From Symbiodinium natans (lineage: Eukaryota > Sar > Dinophyceae > Suessiales > Symbiodiniaceae), in assembly GCA_905221605.1 (NCBI GenBank), contig CAJNDS010000341.1:62001-126000 (forward strand): a stretch of DNA of 64,000 nucleotides, given 5' to 3'. Position 1 is the first letter of the stretch. Each line of letters opens with the position of its first letter. Under the pieces are notes generated by a model. That model did no database searches. It had not been told where the DNA came from and saw only the letters and a program-made list of their open reading frames with translations. Made by a program: the position numbers and the translations under genes. Shown here in pieces: positions 1 through 10,101 of the stretch.

Positions 1-655
1 TGTGTCAAGCAGCAGAGAAGTTGTGCAAAAGGGCGCAGGGCAGGTAGCAACGTGGCACCGCGTCGCAGGCATGCGGGCCAATTAAGCAAGGCGAGCTTCT
101 CAGCGAAAAACGCCGGCCCAAGCCCCGGGTGCAGATGGAACAGAACATTTCATGATTCAACTTGTCTGTTGCCCGCATTGGCTGCCAACAGTTCCGATAG
201 CATGACTTCGGATGCCAGGGACGACGCTCACTTAGACTTTGATGAGATGGAGGCTGGCACAGGGTAATGATTTCGGGAAGAGTGGGTCAATAGATGCAGG
301 TGCGGTCCACGCAAAAGCTTCAGTTCGTCTGCTGGCCTGAACGGAAAACAAGCTTGAACTGTCTGCGAGGCTTGTGTGGGCCTACGACCGCACATAGGAT
401 TATGATAATGGGCTCATCCGCTAGACAGAACTCGAGGTGTGGCTATTTTGCAAGATTGCAAAACTTGGTCACACATAAGCTATCTGCTCGCGGCTGGATC
501 CAGAAAAGCTAGTGTTCAAGGTTGCACCACCCCCTACTTCCAGTTTGCTCTGCTGCCTATGTACTCGAGACGTCACAGATGAAGCAAGGGTGGTTGCCAC
601 GTATGGTTACAGAAATGAGCTTGGGGAGCTGAGCTTCGTGGTGTTTGTGGCTTGC
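1..655. other. spacer with no recognisable gene
   Basis: Short open frames exist on the + strand (52-267 and 294-512) but show no domain I recognise. The last 65 bases (591-655) begin with a stretch that recurs at 1496-1541, so this end belongs to the repeat-rich block that follows. Confidence 0.4.
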
Positions 656-1232
656 GGCAAGACCGATCAATCTCCTGAGGAACCTCTCCTAAACCTGACT
701 TCGCCCTATGCTGGCCCTACACCCAGAACCTAAATTCTAAACCACTGAGCCTCAGGAAGCCAAGAAATCCGAAAGCCGAAGCTCGTGCAGGATGCGCGCC
801 TGGCAGAAGGGCATAGCGCATGCTACGTCCAGTTCGTAGAATGTGATCGAAAGGAAAGGGATAGATGCGAACATGTGATTCAGGTTGGAACCTGGCCAAC
901 GAGTGGTCATCGAAGGCCGGGGCCTATACTTCCGTCGTGACAGCGCTGCCTTGCGCATCTTGCGCCGCTCGTTTTTGTTGCCGTGGCAAGGGCTGAAGAC
1001 GCACAATGCATTCAACGGCCTCCACGGGATCATCGAGCTCTTCGACGAGGCCACAGGCCGTGGGGTCCTCAGCGCATCAGCTGAGCGCAGCTACCAGTAA
1101 CAAGCGCAATCCAGCCCATGGGAGAAGGACCCAAGACCACATGCAGAGGTTACAACGTGCAGCTCGGATCCGATATTGCACAGACCGCAAAGATCAAGGG
1201 CGAGAACCTTCGAGCGCTGCTTGGAAGCAGTT
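656..1232 (+). repeat. 577-bp direct repeat, copy 1
   Basis: Bases 656-1232 recur at 3226-3802 with a constant offset of 2570. By eye only two substitutions separate the copies (A1024 versus G3594 and A1139 versus C3709) and there are no gaps. Identity stops sharply at both ends. The two copies enclose the hairpin-repeat array and telomere-like repeats, so the block looks like a recent segmental duplication or a mobile cassette. No terminal inverted repeat or transposase frame is visible. Confidence 0.9.
885..1100 (+). CDS. possible exon in the duplicated segment
   Basis: An open + strand frame of about 71 codons with no ATG at its start, so an exon candidate rather than a full gene. The stretch NAFNGLHGIIELFDEATGR (1006-1062) resembles the short SH3-like motif common in dinoflagellate proteins, in which an N-G-x-x-G turn is followed by FD and an ATGR tail; this family comparison is from memory. 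The same frame is open in the second copy (3455-3670), where His of NGLHG becomes Arg. A shorter minus-strand frame over the same bases has no recognisable content. Confidence 0.25.
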   Translation: MEPGQRVVIEGRGLYFRRDSAALRILRRSFLLPWQGLKTHNAFNGLHGIIELFDEATGRGVLSASAERSYQ

Positions 1233-1495
1233 TCGGCTCAGGCTTTATGCTGCACCTTGCTTAAGGTCTGCTCGGAGCAATGAATAACGAGGGCAGATCC
1301 TGCTGCCACTGGAGTCACTTGCATTTGAGCAACTGAGATCTGCTCTTTGTCCGCTTAGACTGTTGCCCAAATGTCAAGTCTGTCGGCTGAGGGTTTCCGC
1401 AAAGCTTGGAGTGAAGCAAATGTCACCAGACAAGACCTCGTGTGCACAGCTTGAAAGGCTGGAGTCGCGTGGAAAGGTGGCCAGCTCCGAGGCGG

Positions 1496-1545
1496 GTTGC
1501 CACGTATGGTTACAGAAATGAGCTTGGGGAGCTGATCTCCGCTGT
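1496..1545 (+). repeat. short direct repeat of 591-640
   Basis: The stretch beginning GGTTGCCACGTATGGTTACA occurs at 591 and again at 1496 and runs about 45 bases before diverging. It marks another duplication boundary just before the hairpin array. Confidence 0.7.
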
Positions 1546-1579
1546 GCTGGCGTGTGGGGTGTCTTTGACGTTACGGGGA

Positions 1580-1890
1580 AAATGCTCCGGAAAAGCCACT
1601 TTTCTCGAAAAGCCACTTTTTGCGAAAAGTAACTTTTCTCGGGGCGTTGCGCGCAGCGTCCCTGAAAAGCCACTTTTCTCGAAAAGCCACTTTTCTCGAA
1701 AAGCCACTTTTTGCGAAAAGTAACTTTTCTCGCGGCGTTGGAGCGTGCGGTGTCCGCGAAAAGCCACTTTTCTCGAAAGGCCACTTTCTGCGAAAAGTGA
1801 CTTTTCTCGCGGAGTTGGAGCGTGTCCGCGGAAAGCCACTTTTCTCGAAAAGCCACTTCTTGAAAAGCCACTATTTGCGAAAAGTGAGGG
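1580..1890. repeat. hairpin-repeat array, block 1
   Basis: A tandem array whose core is GAAAAG, a 3-base spacer, then CTTTTC, each core being a perfect 6-bp inverted repeat. Cores are joined by TCGAAAAG or TTTGCGAAAAG linkers and punctuated by a GC-rich segment of the type CGGCGTTGGAGCGYG. All six frames are partly open, which yields long false ORFs rich in K, F, S and E. The same array recurs at 2036-2105 and 2575-3165. Confidence 0.9.
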
Positions 1891-1966
1891 TTTAGGGTTA
1901 AGGGTTTAGGGTTTCAGTAGGGTTTAGGGTTTAGGGTTAGTAGGGTTTCGGGTTAAGGGTTTCGAC
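1888..1966 (+). repeat. interstitial telomere-like TTTAGGG repeat
   Basis: Degenerate runs of GGGTTTA and GGGTTA directly follow the hairpin array, with a weaker patch at 1997-2020. TTTAGGG is the telomere type reported for dinoflagellates. Here it is internal and imperfect, so not a working chromosome end. Confidence 0.8.
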
Positions 1967-2035
1967 TCTCACACTCGCACAAGGCCGGCAAGGCAGGTTT
2001 AGGGTTTAGTGTTGAGGGTTGGAGCGCACGGTGTC

Positions 2036-2105
2036 CGCGAAAAGCCACTTTTCCCGAAAAGTCACTTTTCTTGAAAAGGCACCTTTTGCGAAAAGTGACT
2101 TTACT
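2036..2105. repeat. hairpin-repeat array, short block
   Basis: Two to three more units of the GAAAAG-spacer-CTTTTC repeat, with the GC-rich GGAGCGCACGGTGTCCGCG segment in front at about 2020, lying between telomere-like repeat and spacer. Confidence 0.8.
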
Positions 2106-2574
2106 CATTGAAAGCCGGAAAAGGTAATGTGTCCGTTGCGTGTGGATTCAGTTTGTGCACCCACTTCTCTCGCCGGCGTGGACAGCTGCGCGATAGCCAT
2201 ACGCAGCACTTCCTTGTGGGGCTCTGTTCACAGGACTACTAAGTTAGCAATGTTAAGCTTAGAGATTCTAATTTATTGGGTTCGAGGCTTCAGGGGGCTC
2301 TGAGGTTAGTGAATCCCTAATCGTCTAAGATTTTCGAGAGCCTAATGCTCTTAATCTTCGACAGCGACTCTGTCAGGCTGTGAACCCCGCTACTAGAATT
2401 CCACAATCCCCCCAGCTACTATGACTATCAAGGCAGGTATAAATGCCGCCGTGGGGCCTTGCCGTGCCATAGCTCAGGGAAGCGGAAAAGGGAGGTGTAG
2501 AGGTATGTAGAGGTTCTCTTGGTTGCCTCAATGGTGGGCGCCGTGTCACTTAGTGCCGACGCGTTGCATGTTCT

Positions 2575-3165
2575 CGAGAAGCTACTTTTCCTGAAAAGCT
2601 ACTTCTACCGAAAAGCCACCCGTTCGCGAAAAGCCACTCTTCGACAAACACTACTTGCATCGAAAAGCTGTGTTGGTTTTTGTTTGTAAATGTGCCTTTT
2701 CTCACGGCGTTGGGGCGCGCAGCATTCGCAACAACACGTCTCTGGACAAGCTACTTTCAGAAAAAGCGTTGCCTGTGGTGCATTCCGGAATGCCACTTTT
2801 CTGGAACAACACCTTTTTGAGTAAAGTGACTTTTCTCGCGGCGTGGGGGCGCACAGCGTCTTAGAAAACCCACTTTTCTCGAAAAGCCACTTTTTGCGAA
2901 AAACAACTTTTCTCGCGGCGTTGGAGCGCGCAGTGTCCGCGAAAAGCCACTTTTCTCGAAAGCCACTTTTTGCGAAAAGTAACTTTTCTCGCGGCGTTGG
3001 CGCGCGCAGCGTCCGCGGAAAGCCACTTTTCTCGAAAAGCCACTTTTTGCGAAAAGTAACTTTTCTCGGGGCGCTGGAGCGCGCGGTGTTTGGGAAAAGC
3101 CACTCTTCTCGAAAAGCCACTTCTCTCGAAAAGCCACTTTTCTCGAAAGGCAACTTTTCTGATCG
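2575..3165. repeat. hairpin-repeat array, block 2
   Basis: The longest block of the array. Between about 2906 and 3140 a higher-order unit of 77-78 bp is clear: CTTTTCTCGCGGCGTTGG, GC-rich middle, two hairpin cores, then GCGAAAAGTAA. Earlier units (2575-2900) are more degenerate. Nearly open frames on both strands are by-products of the period and are not called genes. Confidence 0.9.
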
Positions 3166-3225
3166 GTTTTCCCGCTAACCTGGAAGACGCACCGTGTGAC
3201 AGCTTAGGATCTCCGTGGTATTTGT

Positions 3226-3802
3226 GGCAAGACCGATCAATCTCCTGAGGAACCTCTCCTAAACCTGACTTCGCCCTATGCTGGCCCTACACCCAGAACC
3301 TAAATTCTAAACCACTGAGCCTCAGGAAGCCAAGAAATCCGAAAGCCGAAGCTCGTGCAGGATGCGCGCCTGGCAGAAGGGCATAGCGCATGCTACGTCC
3401 AGTTCGTAGAATGTGATCGAAAGGAAAGGGATAGATGCGAACATGTGATTCAGGTTGGAACCTGGCCAACGAGTGGTCATCGAAGGCCGGGGCCTATACT
3501 TCCGTCGTGACAGCGCTGCCTTGCGCATCTTGCGCCGCTCGTTTTTGTTGCCGTGGCAAGGGCTGAAGACGCACAATGCATTCAACGGCCTCCGCGGGAT
3601 CATCGAGCTCTTCGACGAGGCCACAGGCCGTGGGGTCCTCAGCGCATCAGCTGAGCGCAGCTACCAGTAACAAGCGCAATCCAGCCCATGGGAGAAGGAC
3701 CCAAGACCCCATGCAGAGGTTACAACGTGCAGCTCGGATCCGATATTGCACAGACCGCAAAGATCAAGGGCGAGAACCTTCGAGCGCTGCTTGGAAGCAG
3801 TT
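3226..3802 (+). repeat. 577-bp direct repeat, copy 2
   Basis: Second copy of 656-1232. After 3802 the flanks diverge: copy 1 continues into TCGGCTCAGG and copy 2 into CTATCCAGAA. Because of this divergence the open frame from 3576 continues to 4241 in copy 2 but stops at 1287 in copy 1. Confidence 0.9.
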
Positions 3803-4576
3803 CTATCCAGAAACGCCATGCGGCCACGCGCCCGAAGAGTCAGATTTGCTGAGAGGCTGGTGCTGCAGGAGCCCAAAGCCGCAGTCTCAGGATTGCACAA
3901 AGAGCCTTGATGTCTCGAGCTTGGGCAAGCGCATCCGTCGAGTCTACGTGAAGCACGAAGCCGTAGCTCCCGCAGGGGGTTCGAAAAAGGGGTTTCGGGG
4001 GCCCCTGAGCAAGCACTTGCATTTGTGCTTCGTGAATCGAGCATCTTCTTCGGGAATGGTTGGCCTTGATGTGTGCATGCTACAAGCGCGAGGCGTCTCC
4101 GTTGGGAGAATGTGTCGATGCGTCCTGGATGTGGCCGCGTCGCATTCGTACATCCCAAACTGCTTCCTGGTTGGACATGACTTAACAGCCTCTGCAAGAT
4201 GTATGTTTTCATTCTTAGTTCTGTCAGACCATGACGGTTGACGAGGCGAGACCAGCTGACACGTAATGATGCCAGACCCGTGCCGATGAGGCTACTGATG
4301 TTATCTTAAGCATCGACCACGAGCTTGATCAGACAGCGAGCAAGGCGTGGACTCAACACGAACCACCAGTTGCCAAGTCCAAAGCAATGCAGCAACCTGG
4401 CTTTGAAGGACCTGTCCGCTCGCCGTGGTACGTTCAAGGCATGTTTTTGTCGATTTATAAGACAGATCCAAATGAAAGCCATTAGTGGTAAGACGTTGCA
4501 AAAGCTTCTTCGGTGCAAAATAATAGCTCTTGGGACTTGGGTCATGTCATGTCCACCTCGGAGCTCCGCGCAGAAC
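3803..4576. other. no gene recognised
   Basis: Overlapping frames on both strands (for example + to 4241 and - 3661-4212) have no family motif and are mutually overlapping. No array or hairpin was seen. Confidence 0.3.
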
Positions 4577-4633
4577 TTCATTCTCAAGTGGCGTCCGGAC
4601 AAGTACCCCGATGATGAGGCTTTTGCTGGAAAG
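4577..4633 (+). pseudogene. J-domain-like fragment with RPD in place of HPD
   Basis: The frame encodes FILKWRPDKYPDDEAFAGK and ends at an AAG|GT donor-like site (4633/4634). It matches helix II, the loop and the start of helix III of DnaJ J domains, where LKWHPDK is usual. The invariant His of HPD, needed to stimulate Hsp70, is Arg here. The expected helix II start (TSELRAEL) is visible just upstream, but in another frame, so a frameshift or a missed intron separates the two parts. A decayed gene fragment is likeliest; a live multi-exon J-like protein is possible. Confidence 0.35.
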
Positions 4634-7042
4634 GTGGCTTGGCTCTTCATCAGTACGTCACCTGCAGACACAACGTGCAGTTTCACCCAGCTTTTCAGTT
4701 CTTAACCAAATTTCGACATCACAGACAGGTCTTCCGCTACCTGATGTCCCGACGTGATCGATATCTGGATCCGAGGCTGTGTTGACAACGCTCATTGCAG
4801 ACTTTCTGTTGTGCCCTGTCACAGCTGAACTCTGCCATTCTGGTGTGCAATCTCTAGGGAGGCCGCGCCCTCCAAGGCTTCAACCAAGCATCTCACCTTG
4901 AAGCGCAACGTCCCTTCAAGATTCGGACTGGACTCAAGTTCACGAGCGTGAGCAGCCAAATTGGCTGCTCCCCAGATAGGAGATGCAAGAAGATGGATAT
5001 GCCATGAAGGTCTAGCTTTTCCCCTTGGACACCCCGCAACGCAAGAATCCCAAGCCCTCGCCGACGCTTGTTGCGGATGCTCATTCTGGACCTAACTTGA
5101 ACTGCATCACGTCGGGGTTTGTCCTTCTTCAGAGACGCCGGTTTGTTGTCGCCAGAGCCGGGCTCGAAGTTCAAAGTTATGACAGGGTTTGCGCTTTCCT
5201 CTCAAGCTTTTTCGGCCTGCTGGACTTGGGACCGCGATCTGCAGCAGTGCACTCCAGTGCACGCAATCTGCTGCGGCCGCCATGTCGCGCTGCCAAAGAT
5301 TTGCATTCGAGTATGCTGAATTCAAGACATTCACCCGGGGTTTTCAGGTAAAGGACAGCCTGATGCCCATGTCGCAGCACCGGGTGGCATTGCGCTTGGG
5401 CTTGAAGATGCCGCTGGAGCACCTGCATCGCTGCCGTCCGGTGGGTCTGTTGCTCTTGCTGCTGAACATCCACTATCAGGTCCACCGTGTTGCTGATGAT
5501 TTTGTGAAGGAGCAGTTAGAGCAGTGGACCTGGTGCAAAAAGGGTTGGGAAGACTGGTGCATGGTCGCTGGTGACCCGGAAAGCCAGTTGCTCGGCGATT
5601 CTCCTTCTGCGGATAGTTTCTTGCACTCCCTACCCACTCTCCCTGCATTGCAAGCTGCCTGCGAAGCTTATGTACTTACTTCTCTCTGTAACTACCGAAG
5701 AAGCAAAAACAGGCCGCCTTGCGAGGTGCCATAAGTAGCGTGAGAATGGCTGATGAACAAGTGTAATGCAACAGGTATCGCAAACGGGTGTTTGTCCAGG
5801 TTGCGAGCCCTGCCACCTCAGCCACCTGGCACCAACGGGAATGTCTCCAGCAACAAATCGGGCTCCCTGCCTTGGGAGGAAGGATTTCTGGGGCGGCCGC
5901 TCGGCCTTCGATTATTCTCGCCTGCTGGGGCTTCGTTTCTGAAAACCCACACTTTTGCAAGATTCAGTCAGTGCACAGGAGCTGAAGGGTTAATATTGGG
6001 TTCTGAACAGGTGTGTTCTTGCGAGATCTCAGATGTCCCCGCAAGTCTCGCAATCTTGCCACCGAACGCTCCCGCTCCCCTCCGCCAAACGACGGTTTTT
6101 GGTTTTCAAGGGGGGGGGACAGGGTTCCCTGGGAATGATCCCAAGGAGGGAATTTCTGGCGCTGGAAAGAGAGATCCTGGGTGCTACTTGGTTGTGGTTT
6201 ATTTCGTTTGGTGGGTGCCTGCCTAGAATCTGTGCGGAGCTCGGGGACTTGGGTGTTCTTCAGAACCTGAAACTGGAGGCCATCTGGTCCAACCTCGAGA
6301 TCTCAGCGTTCAAGCCATCTGCGGCGCTGCCACGGGTAGGTGCCATCCCCTGCGGCTCGCCCTGCAACCTCCTGGGCAGTGAACGGAAGGTGCATTCTCA
6401 CAGGGGTAGCCTCGTAGCCGCATTTCCTACCTAGGATGACACGTCGGTCTTTTTTGCAAGCGCAAGGAACAACTGGGGGTAGGCATGCGTGTGTGGCTCT
6501 TGACCCTCTCCTCTTTTGAAGTCCTCTCGGGAAGCTCTTGTGATTGATTGAGGTGTCAGGCAGTCAGTCAGTCAGCATGAGTGCGTCTGTGCGTCTGGAG
6601 ACTTGCTGAACACGCGGTTTCAGGAACTGCATCAGAGCAGGGGCCAGACTCTGCCCCAGGAAGACACTGTCAGTTTTTGACGAAGCAAACGTGGACGCAC
6701 CTTTGTGTGCTGAGCAATGATGGTCAGACAAGCTTTGATAAGAGCACCGTTGTGCGGAGCAGGGTCGATGAGTGCGTAAGCTGCCCGACACAGATGCGAA
6801 TTCGAGCCCTTTGACCGGACATGTGAAAGACATTTATCATTCTTTTTTCCCATTGCCTTCATCGGAAACTTTATGCTCTTTCTGAACTTTTGTAGTTGAC
6901 TCTGCGCTCGAATCTCGATCTTCTCTCGAATCTCGATCAGCACCTCTGCATCTTCTGCATGTGCACTACCTGTTCTGCGTGAGCATGTGCATGAACTTAG
7001 ACAAATCCAAACAAGCAGCAGGTATGCGAGTAAGTGGGTGAG
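4634..7042. other. spacer or unresolved exons
   Basis: The longest frame is + 5189-5734 (listed separately). A mainly non-conserved-looking frame follows at 5753-6434. No domain, repeat array or RNA gene was recognised in the rest. Confidence 0.3.
5189..5734 (+). CDS. unrecognised open frame, 181 codons
   Basis: An open + strand frame with a Leu-rich stretch (about residues 80-92, VGLLLLLLNI) flanked by charged segments. I recognise no family. It starts from a non-canonical or internal codon and overlaps several minus-strand frames of similar size, so coding status is uncertain. Confidence 0.2.
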   Translation: MRFPLKLFRPAGLGTAICSSALQCTQSAAAAMSRCQRFAFEYAEFKTFTRGFQVKDSLMPMSQHRVALRLGLKMPLEHLHRCRPVGLLLLLLNIHYQVHRVADDFVKEQLEQWTWCKKGWEDWCMVAGDPESQLLGDSPSADSFLHSLPTLPALQAACEAYVLTSLCNYRRSKNRPPCEVP

Positions 7043-7064
7043 CGTGAGTGTGTGTGTGTGTGTG
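7043..7064 (+). repeat. (GT)n microsatellite
   Basis: About ten GT units directly in front of the methyltransferase ATG at 7069. A frame can be read through it from GTG codons, but the first ATG follows it. Confidence 0.85.
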
Positions 7065-7068
7065 GAAA

Positions 7069-7857
7069 ATGCAGAGCATGGGGCATCACTGGCAGATTCT
7101 TGCATCGATTTTCCTTTGGAGCGGTGCGGTGGTAGCACATTTGCAACAGGTGTACTCTCAGTACGGCGCCGATGGTGTCTTGGAAGAGGCTTTCAGATGC
7201 ATTGGGGTCACGACGAAAGTTTTTGTAGAGATTGGCACGCAGCAGGGTGTGCAGTGTAGCTCTCGCCACCTGCGAGTGGCTCATGGTTTCTTGGGTTACA
7301 TGTTCGACGATAGCTATGCCGACGAGAGAATCGGCCTACAAAAGACCTTTATGGAGCCTTCTTTCGCAGCATCGCTTGTCAACTCGAGCCTTCGAGCAGG
7401 TGACAGGACACGAGGTGTCCCCAAAGTCTCGTCCTTTCAGTTGGACCTTCTGGCTATGGATACAGACGGCATGGACTATGTACTCTGGCGGTCGATGTGC
7501 TCAAAGATACGACCGCGTGTGCTTATGCTTGAAGCCGGGTGGCCCGCCGGGCCTCACTGGAAGGAGCACACACGCCTCTGCAAGCGCATCAGCAACCTTT
7601 GCCGTCGATGTGGATACGTACTGGTACATCAGGTGGTCCACGACATGATCTTTATTCGAAGAGACGTCCTGGAAGCCAGCAGGTATTGTAGGTCCTTCCG
7701 GCACGATGGAGATCTGGATTTCTTCGTGGGGCGTGAGAGGGCCAGAGAACGTGTTGCGAGTGCAGTGGGCGGCAGCTTCGGTGCCAATGGCTTTACCTTC
7801 GAGGCAATGGGTGTTGGTGCTGAGAGCTTGGAGCAATTCCTTCGTCAGAATGTGTGA
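7069..7857 (+). CDS. FkbM-type methyltransferase-like protein with N-terminal signal or anchor
   Basis: A 262-residue single-exon frame. ATG 7069 is preferred because upstream frame is only GT repeat. Residues 8-24 (ILASIFLWSGAVVA) form a signal peptide or anchor. SQYGADGVLEE (30-40) and VFVEIGTQQG (51-60) match the SQYGEDG and VEFG-x-x-x-G pattern of FkbM-like S-adenosylmethionine-dependent methyltransferases. LDLLAMDTDGMDYVLW (125-140) and RPRVLMLEA (148-156) match the usual L-x-x-D-x-D-G-x-D and RP-x-V-x-x-x-E segments. Sugar or small-molecule O-methylation in the secretory pathway is inferred from the family. The lysine-free DTDG core is intact and no frameshift is seen. It lies 1.0 kb upstream of the NRPS-like gene on the same strand; functional linkage is not shown. 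Confidence 0.7.
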   Translation: MQSMGHHWQILASIFLWSGAVVAHLQQVYSQYGADGVLEEAFRCIGVTTKVFVEIGTQQGVQCSSRHLRVAHGFLGYMFDDSYADERIGLQKTFMEPSFAASLVNSSLRAGDRTRGVPKVSSFQLDLLAMDTDGMDYVLWRSMCSKIRPRVLMLEAGWPAGPHWKEHTRLCKRISNLCRRCGYVLVHQVVHDMIFIRRDVLEASRYCRSFRHDGDLDFFVGRERARERVASAVGGSFGANGFTFEAMGVGAESLEQFLRQNV

Positions 7858-8895
7858 GGACATGCGGGCTTTGCAGCCCACACCGAAGCTTGCAGGTGAT
7901 TCGCATGCCGACTCTCCCAGCCGCACCGGGTGCCGAACGACGGCTTAGGCCCTCGGGGCCACTGCGGCCTTGCCATGCCGCGGGCCCCTGAACAACTTCC
8001 CAGCTCTGTCTGCTGTGTCGCGCCCACAGCCTGTGTGGCCTCCTTTTGCCTCACTGGCAAAGGTGCTTGTTCAGGCTCAAACGTCTGAGGCCAGCCGGCG
8101 ACCATCCTCGTTCGTGACCGGGAGTCCGCCACCCTTGGGGCTCGCTCCGCTGTGCCTCATGGCCGGCTGCCTTGATGCTGCCGCGATAGCTGATGCAGCA
8201 GTCGCGCTTGCAAAAGATGGTTAGCTCCTGTTGTTGAACGCTCACTGTGATGTTCAATGCGACCCTAGACTAGATAGACTAAGCCGAAGGTTGGACAGCA
8301 CATGCTAACACTTCTCCTTGCACCTTGAACAAGTCCGTGTGACCTTAACCTGGCAATCAAATGCAACAAAGCAGTGGCAACCGCCCCACCAATCTGCGCA
8401 ACCCTAAACTTATCCAGCAAGTACTGGCAGCTTATGAAGTGAACTCCTTTGTGAAGGATCAGCCGAGTCAAGCGCACATGTCGGAAAGCCTGTTTTTGCT
8501 TGCGTGGCCAGCACAAAGAGCCAGTATGTCAAATATGCGGCAGGTACTGAGTACCCACCAATGAGTGCAAAATGGACTAGAGGCAGGTTCGCATAGCCCA
8601 GAAGAGTGAAGAGCGGAGCCAGGGGCGACTTTGCTGTTGGAACTATCTGGAACTGGGTTTTTCGGTGGTACGGCGATAGGGATCCACAGTTCCATGTCCA
8701 AGCTTCTGGTCCAGAGCCCACAGAGTCCAGTTGCCGGAGAGTTGTTGACACGACTACCACAAGCTCGAGCTCGACTCCGCTCGATTTCGCTAGGTTCCAC
8801 TATTCCACTAGACGCCGATCTAGACTCTAGACCACCTCTTACGTGTCTTGCCACGGAGAAAAGCATAGACCTAGCATCATGGTGCGGCGTCGCTG

Positions 8896-10101
8896 ATGTC
8901 CTCACCAGAGGGTGACGCGTCTGAAAGCTTGCCTAGTTTCGTCGATGCGTTCGACAACTGGGCAAAGCTGTTGCCAACTCAACTTGCAGTTTGTGGAGGT
9001 AGCGTGTCTTGGAGTTGGGATGAGTTGTGCAAGAAGTCACGTGTTGCAGAGAGGCACATTCTTGCAGAATGTTCCAAAAGCACTGGCAAAGCTGTCGATG
9101 TGGTTGCAATTCTGGCACACAGATCGCCACAATGGTTGGCTGCGACCATTGGGGTGATGCGTTGTAACTTGCCCTTTGTGTGGATGGGGGCAGGCGAACT
9201 TCCTCTGAAAGGTCGTTATGCCGAAAGACAGCGCAACGATCAGATCATGCAGGTGTTGCATCCTGAGTTGCTTCTGCTGGACGCAGCTGCTGCTCCGGAG
9301 GTCATTCCAGATTGGGAGCAGGTGTCCAGACCGCGTGTGCTGCCTCTAGAGAGCTTGCAGTCGGAGATTTGCGATGCTGTAGTGCAGCATGGAATAAGAA
9401 CCGCGCAGCAAGCCTTATGCTATCAGCTCACAGGAGGCACAACGGGATCATCAAAGTGTGTACGCATCTCTCATGAGATGGCCTTGCATGAGGTAGCTGC
9501 CTACCCGAAGGCTTTCAAGACTCTGAGTTCCCAGGATCGCGTGTTGCAGCACACCCCAGTTTTATGGGCCGCCAGTGCCATTGGACAGATCAACATTGCA
9601 GTCAGCTTCGGGGCTTGCATATGCATCGCTGAGATGGATCAGGATTCCATATCCCGGAATGGTGCGACTGTTTTGGGGACGGTTCCATCGGCACTACGAT
9701 CCATCAATCCACAAGCCGTTCCCACTGTGCGCTGTGTGTTTTGCTGGGGGGAGTCCATGTCGCCTGTGTTGGCTACGCAATGGAGATCGGAGAAGCGGCG
9801 TGTCATTGAGCTCCTCATCAGCACCGAGTATTGGCTAAGTCTGTACAGTGAGGGCACTATGTCCGTGGAGGGGAGGACCGTCTATTGCGCTGTGCCTGGT
9901 GCCGACATTGCTGTTCTTGAAAACGGTACGCTTTCCACAGACTGCAATGCAACTGGACAGCTATGTCTACGTGGACCTATGGTTACCACGAGGCAGAGCA
10001 TGGCAAAGCTTGCGAAAGATACCGTGACAGCATCGATTTGCAGATGCGAGGTACCTCGGCCCGCATGCAGCTTCGACTGTCACACCACCGGATGCCAGTG
10101 A
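8896..10101 (+). CDS. NRPS-like gene, first exon: adenylation (AMP-binding) domain
   Basis: An open frame of 401 codons starting at ATG 8896, with an in-frame stop at 8872 just upstream. It carries ANL-superfamily core motifs: SWSWDEL (A1-like, 38-44), LTGGTTGSSKCVRISH (A3 phosphate loop with its Lys, about 178-193), and ATGQLCLRGPMVTT (A6-like, 352-365). The domain activates a carboxylic acid, typically an amino acid, as its adenylate. The C-terminal subdomain (TGD and the A8 and A10 motifs) is absent from this frame. Sequence after residue 365 loses family likeness, so the exon probably ends near 9991 (ACGAG|GC). The carrier and condensation exons at 16.4-20.2 kb on the same strand most likely complete the protein. 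Substrate cannot be read from the sequence. Confidence 0.75.
   Translation: MSSPEGDASESLPSFVDAFDNWAKLLPTQLAVCGGSVSWSWDELCKKSRVAERHILAECSKSTGKAVDVVAILAHRSPQWLAATIGVMRCNLPFVWMGAGELPLKGRYAERQRNDQIMQVLHPELLLLDAAAAPEVIPDWEQVSRPRVLPLESLQSEICDAVVQHGIRTAQQALCYQLTGGTTGSSKCVRISHEMALHEVAAYPKAFKTLSSQDRVLQHTPVLWAASAIGQINIAVSFGACICIAEMDQDSISRNGATVLGTVPSALRSINPQAVPTVRCVFCWGESMSPVLATQWRSEKRRVIELLISTEYWLSLYSEGTMSVEGRTVYCAVPGADIAVLENGTLSTDCNATGQLCLRGPMVTTRQSMAKLAKDTVTASICRCEVPRPACSFDCHTTGCQ

Noticed and set aside
1374-1871. Long frames on both strands through the hairpin array (also 2605-3178)
   Set aside because: The period of the repeat keeps several frames open at once on both strands; the composition is only the translated repeat.
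656-3802. Transposon with terminal repeats
   Set aside because: The 577-bp copies are direct, and no transposase, reverse transcriptase or terminal inverted repeat was visible in the block.
7048-7068. Upstream start for the FkbM-like protein
   Set aside because: It would use GTG inside a GT microsatellite; ATG 7069 gives a proper signal-peptide start.
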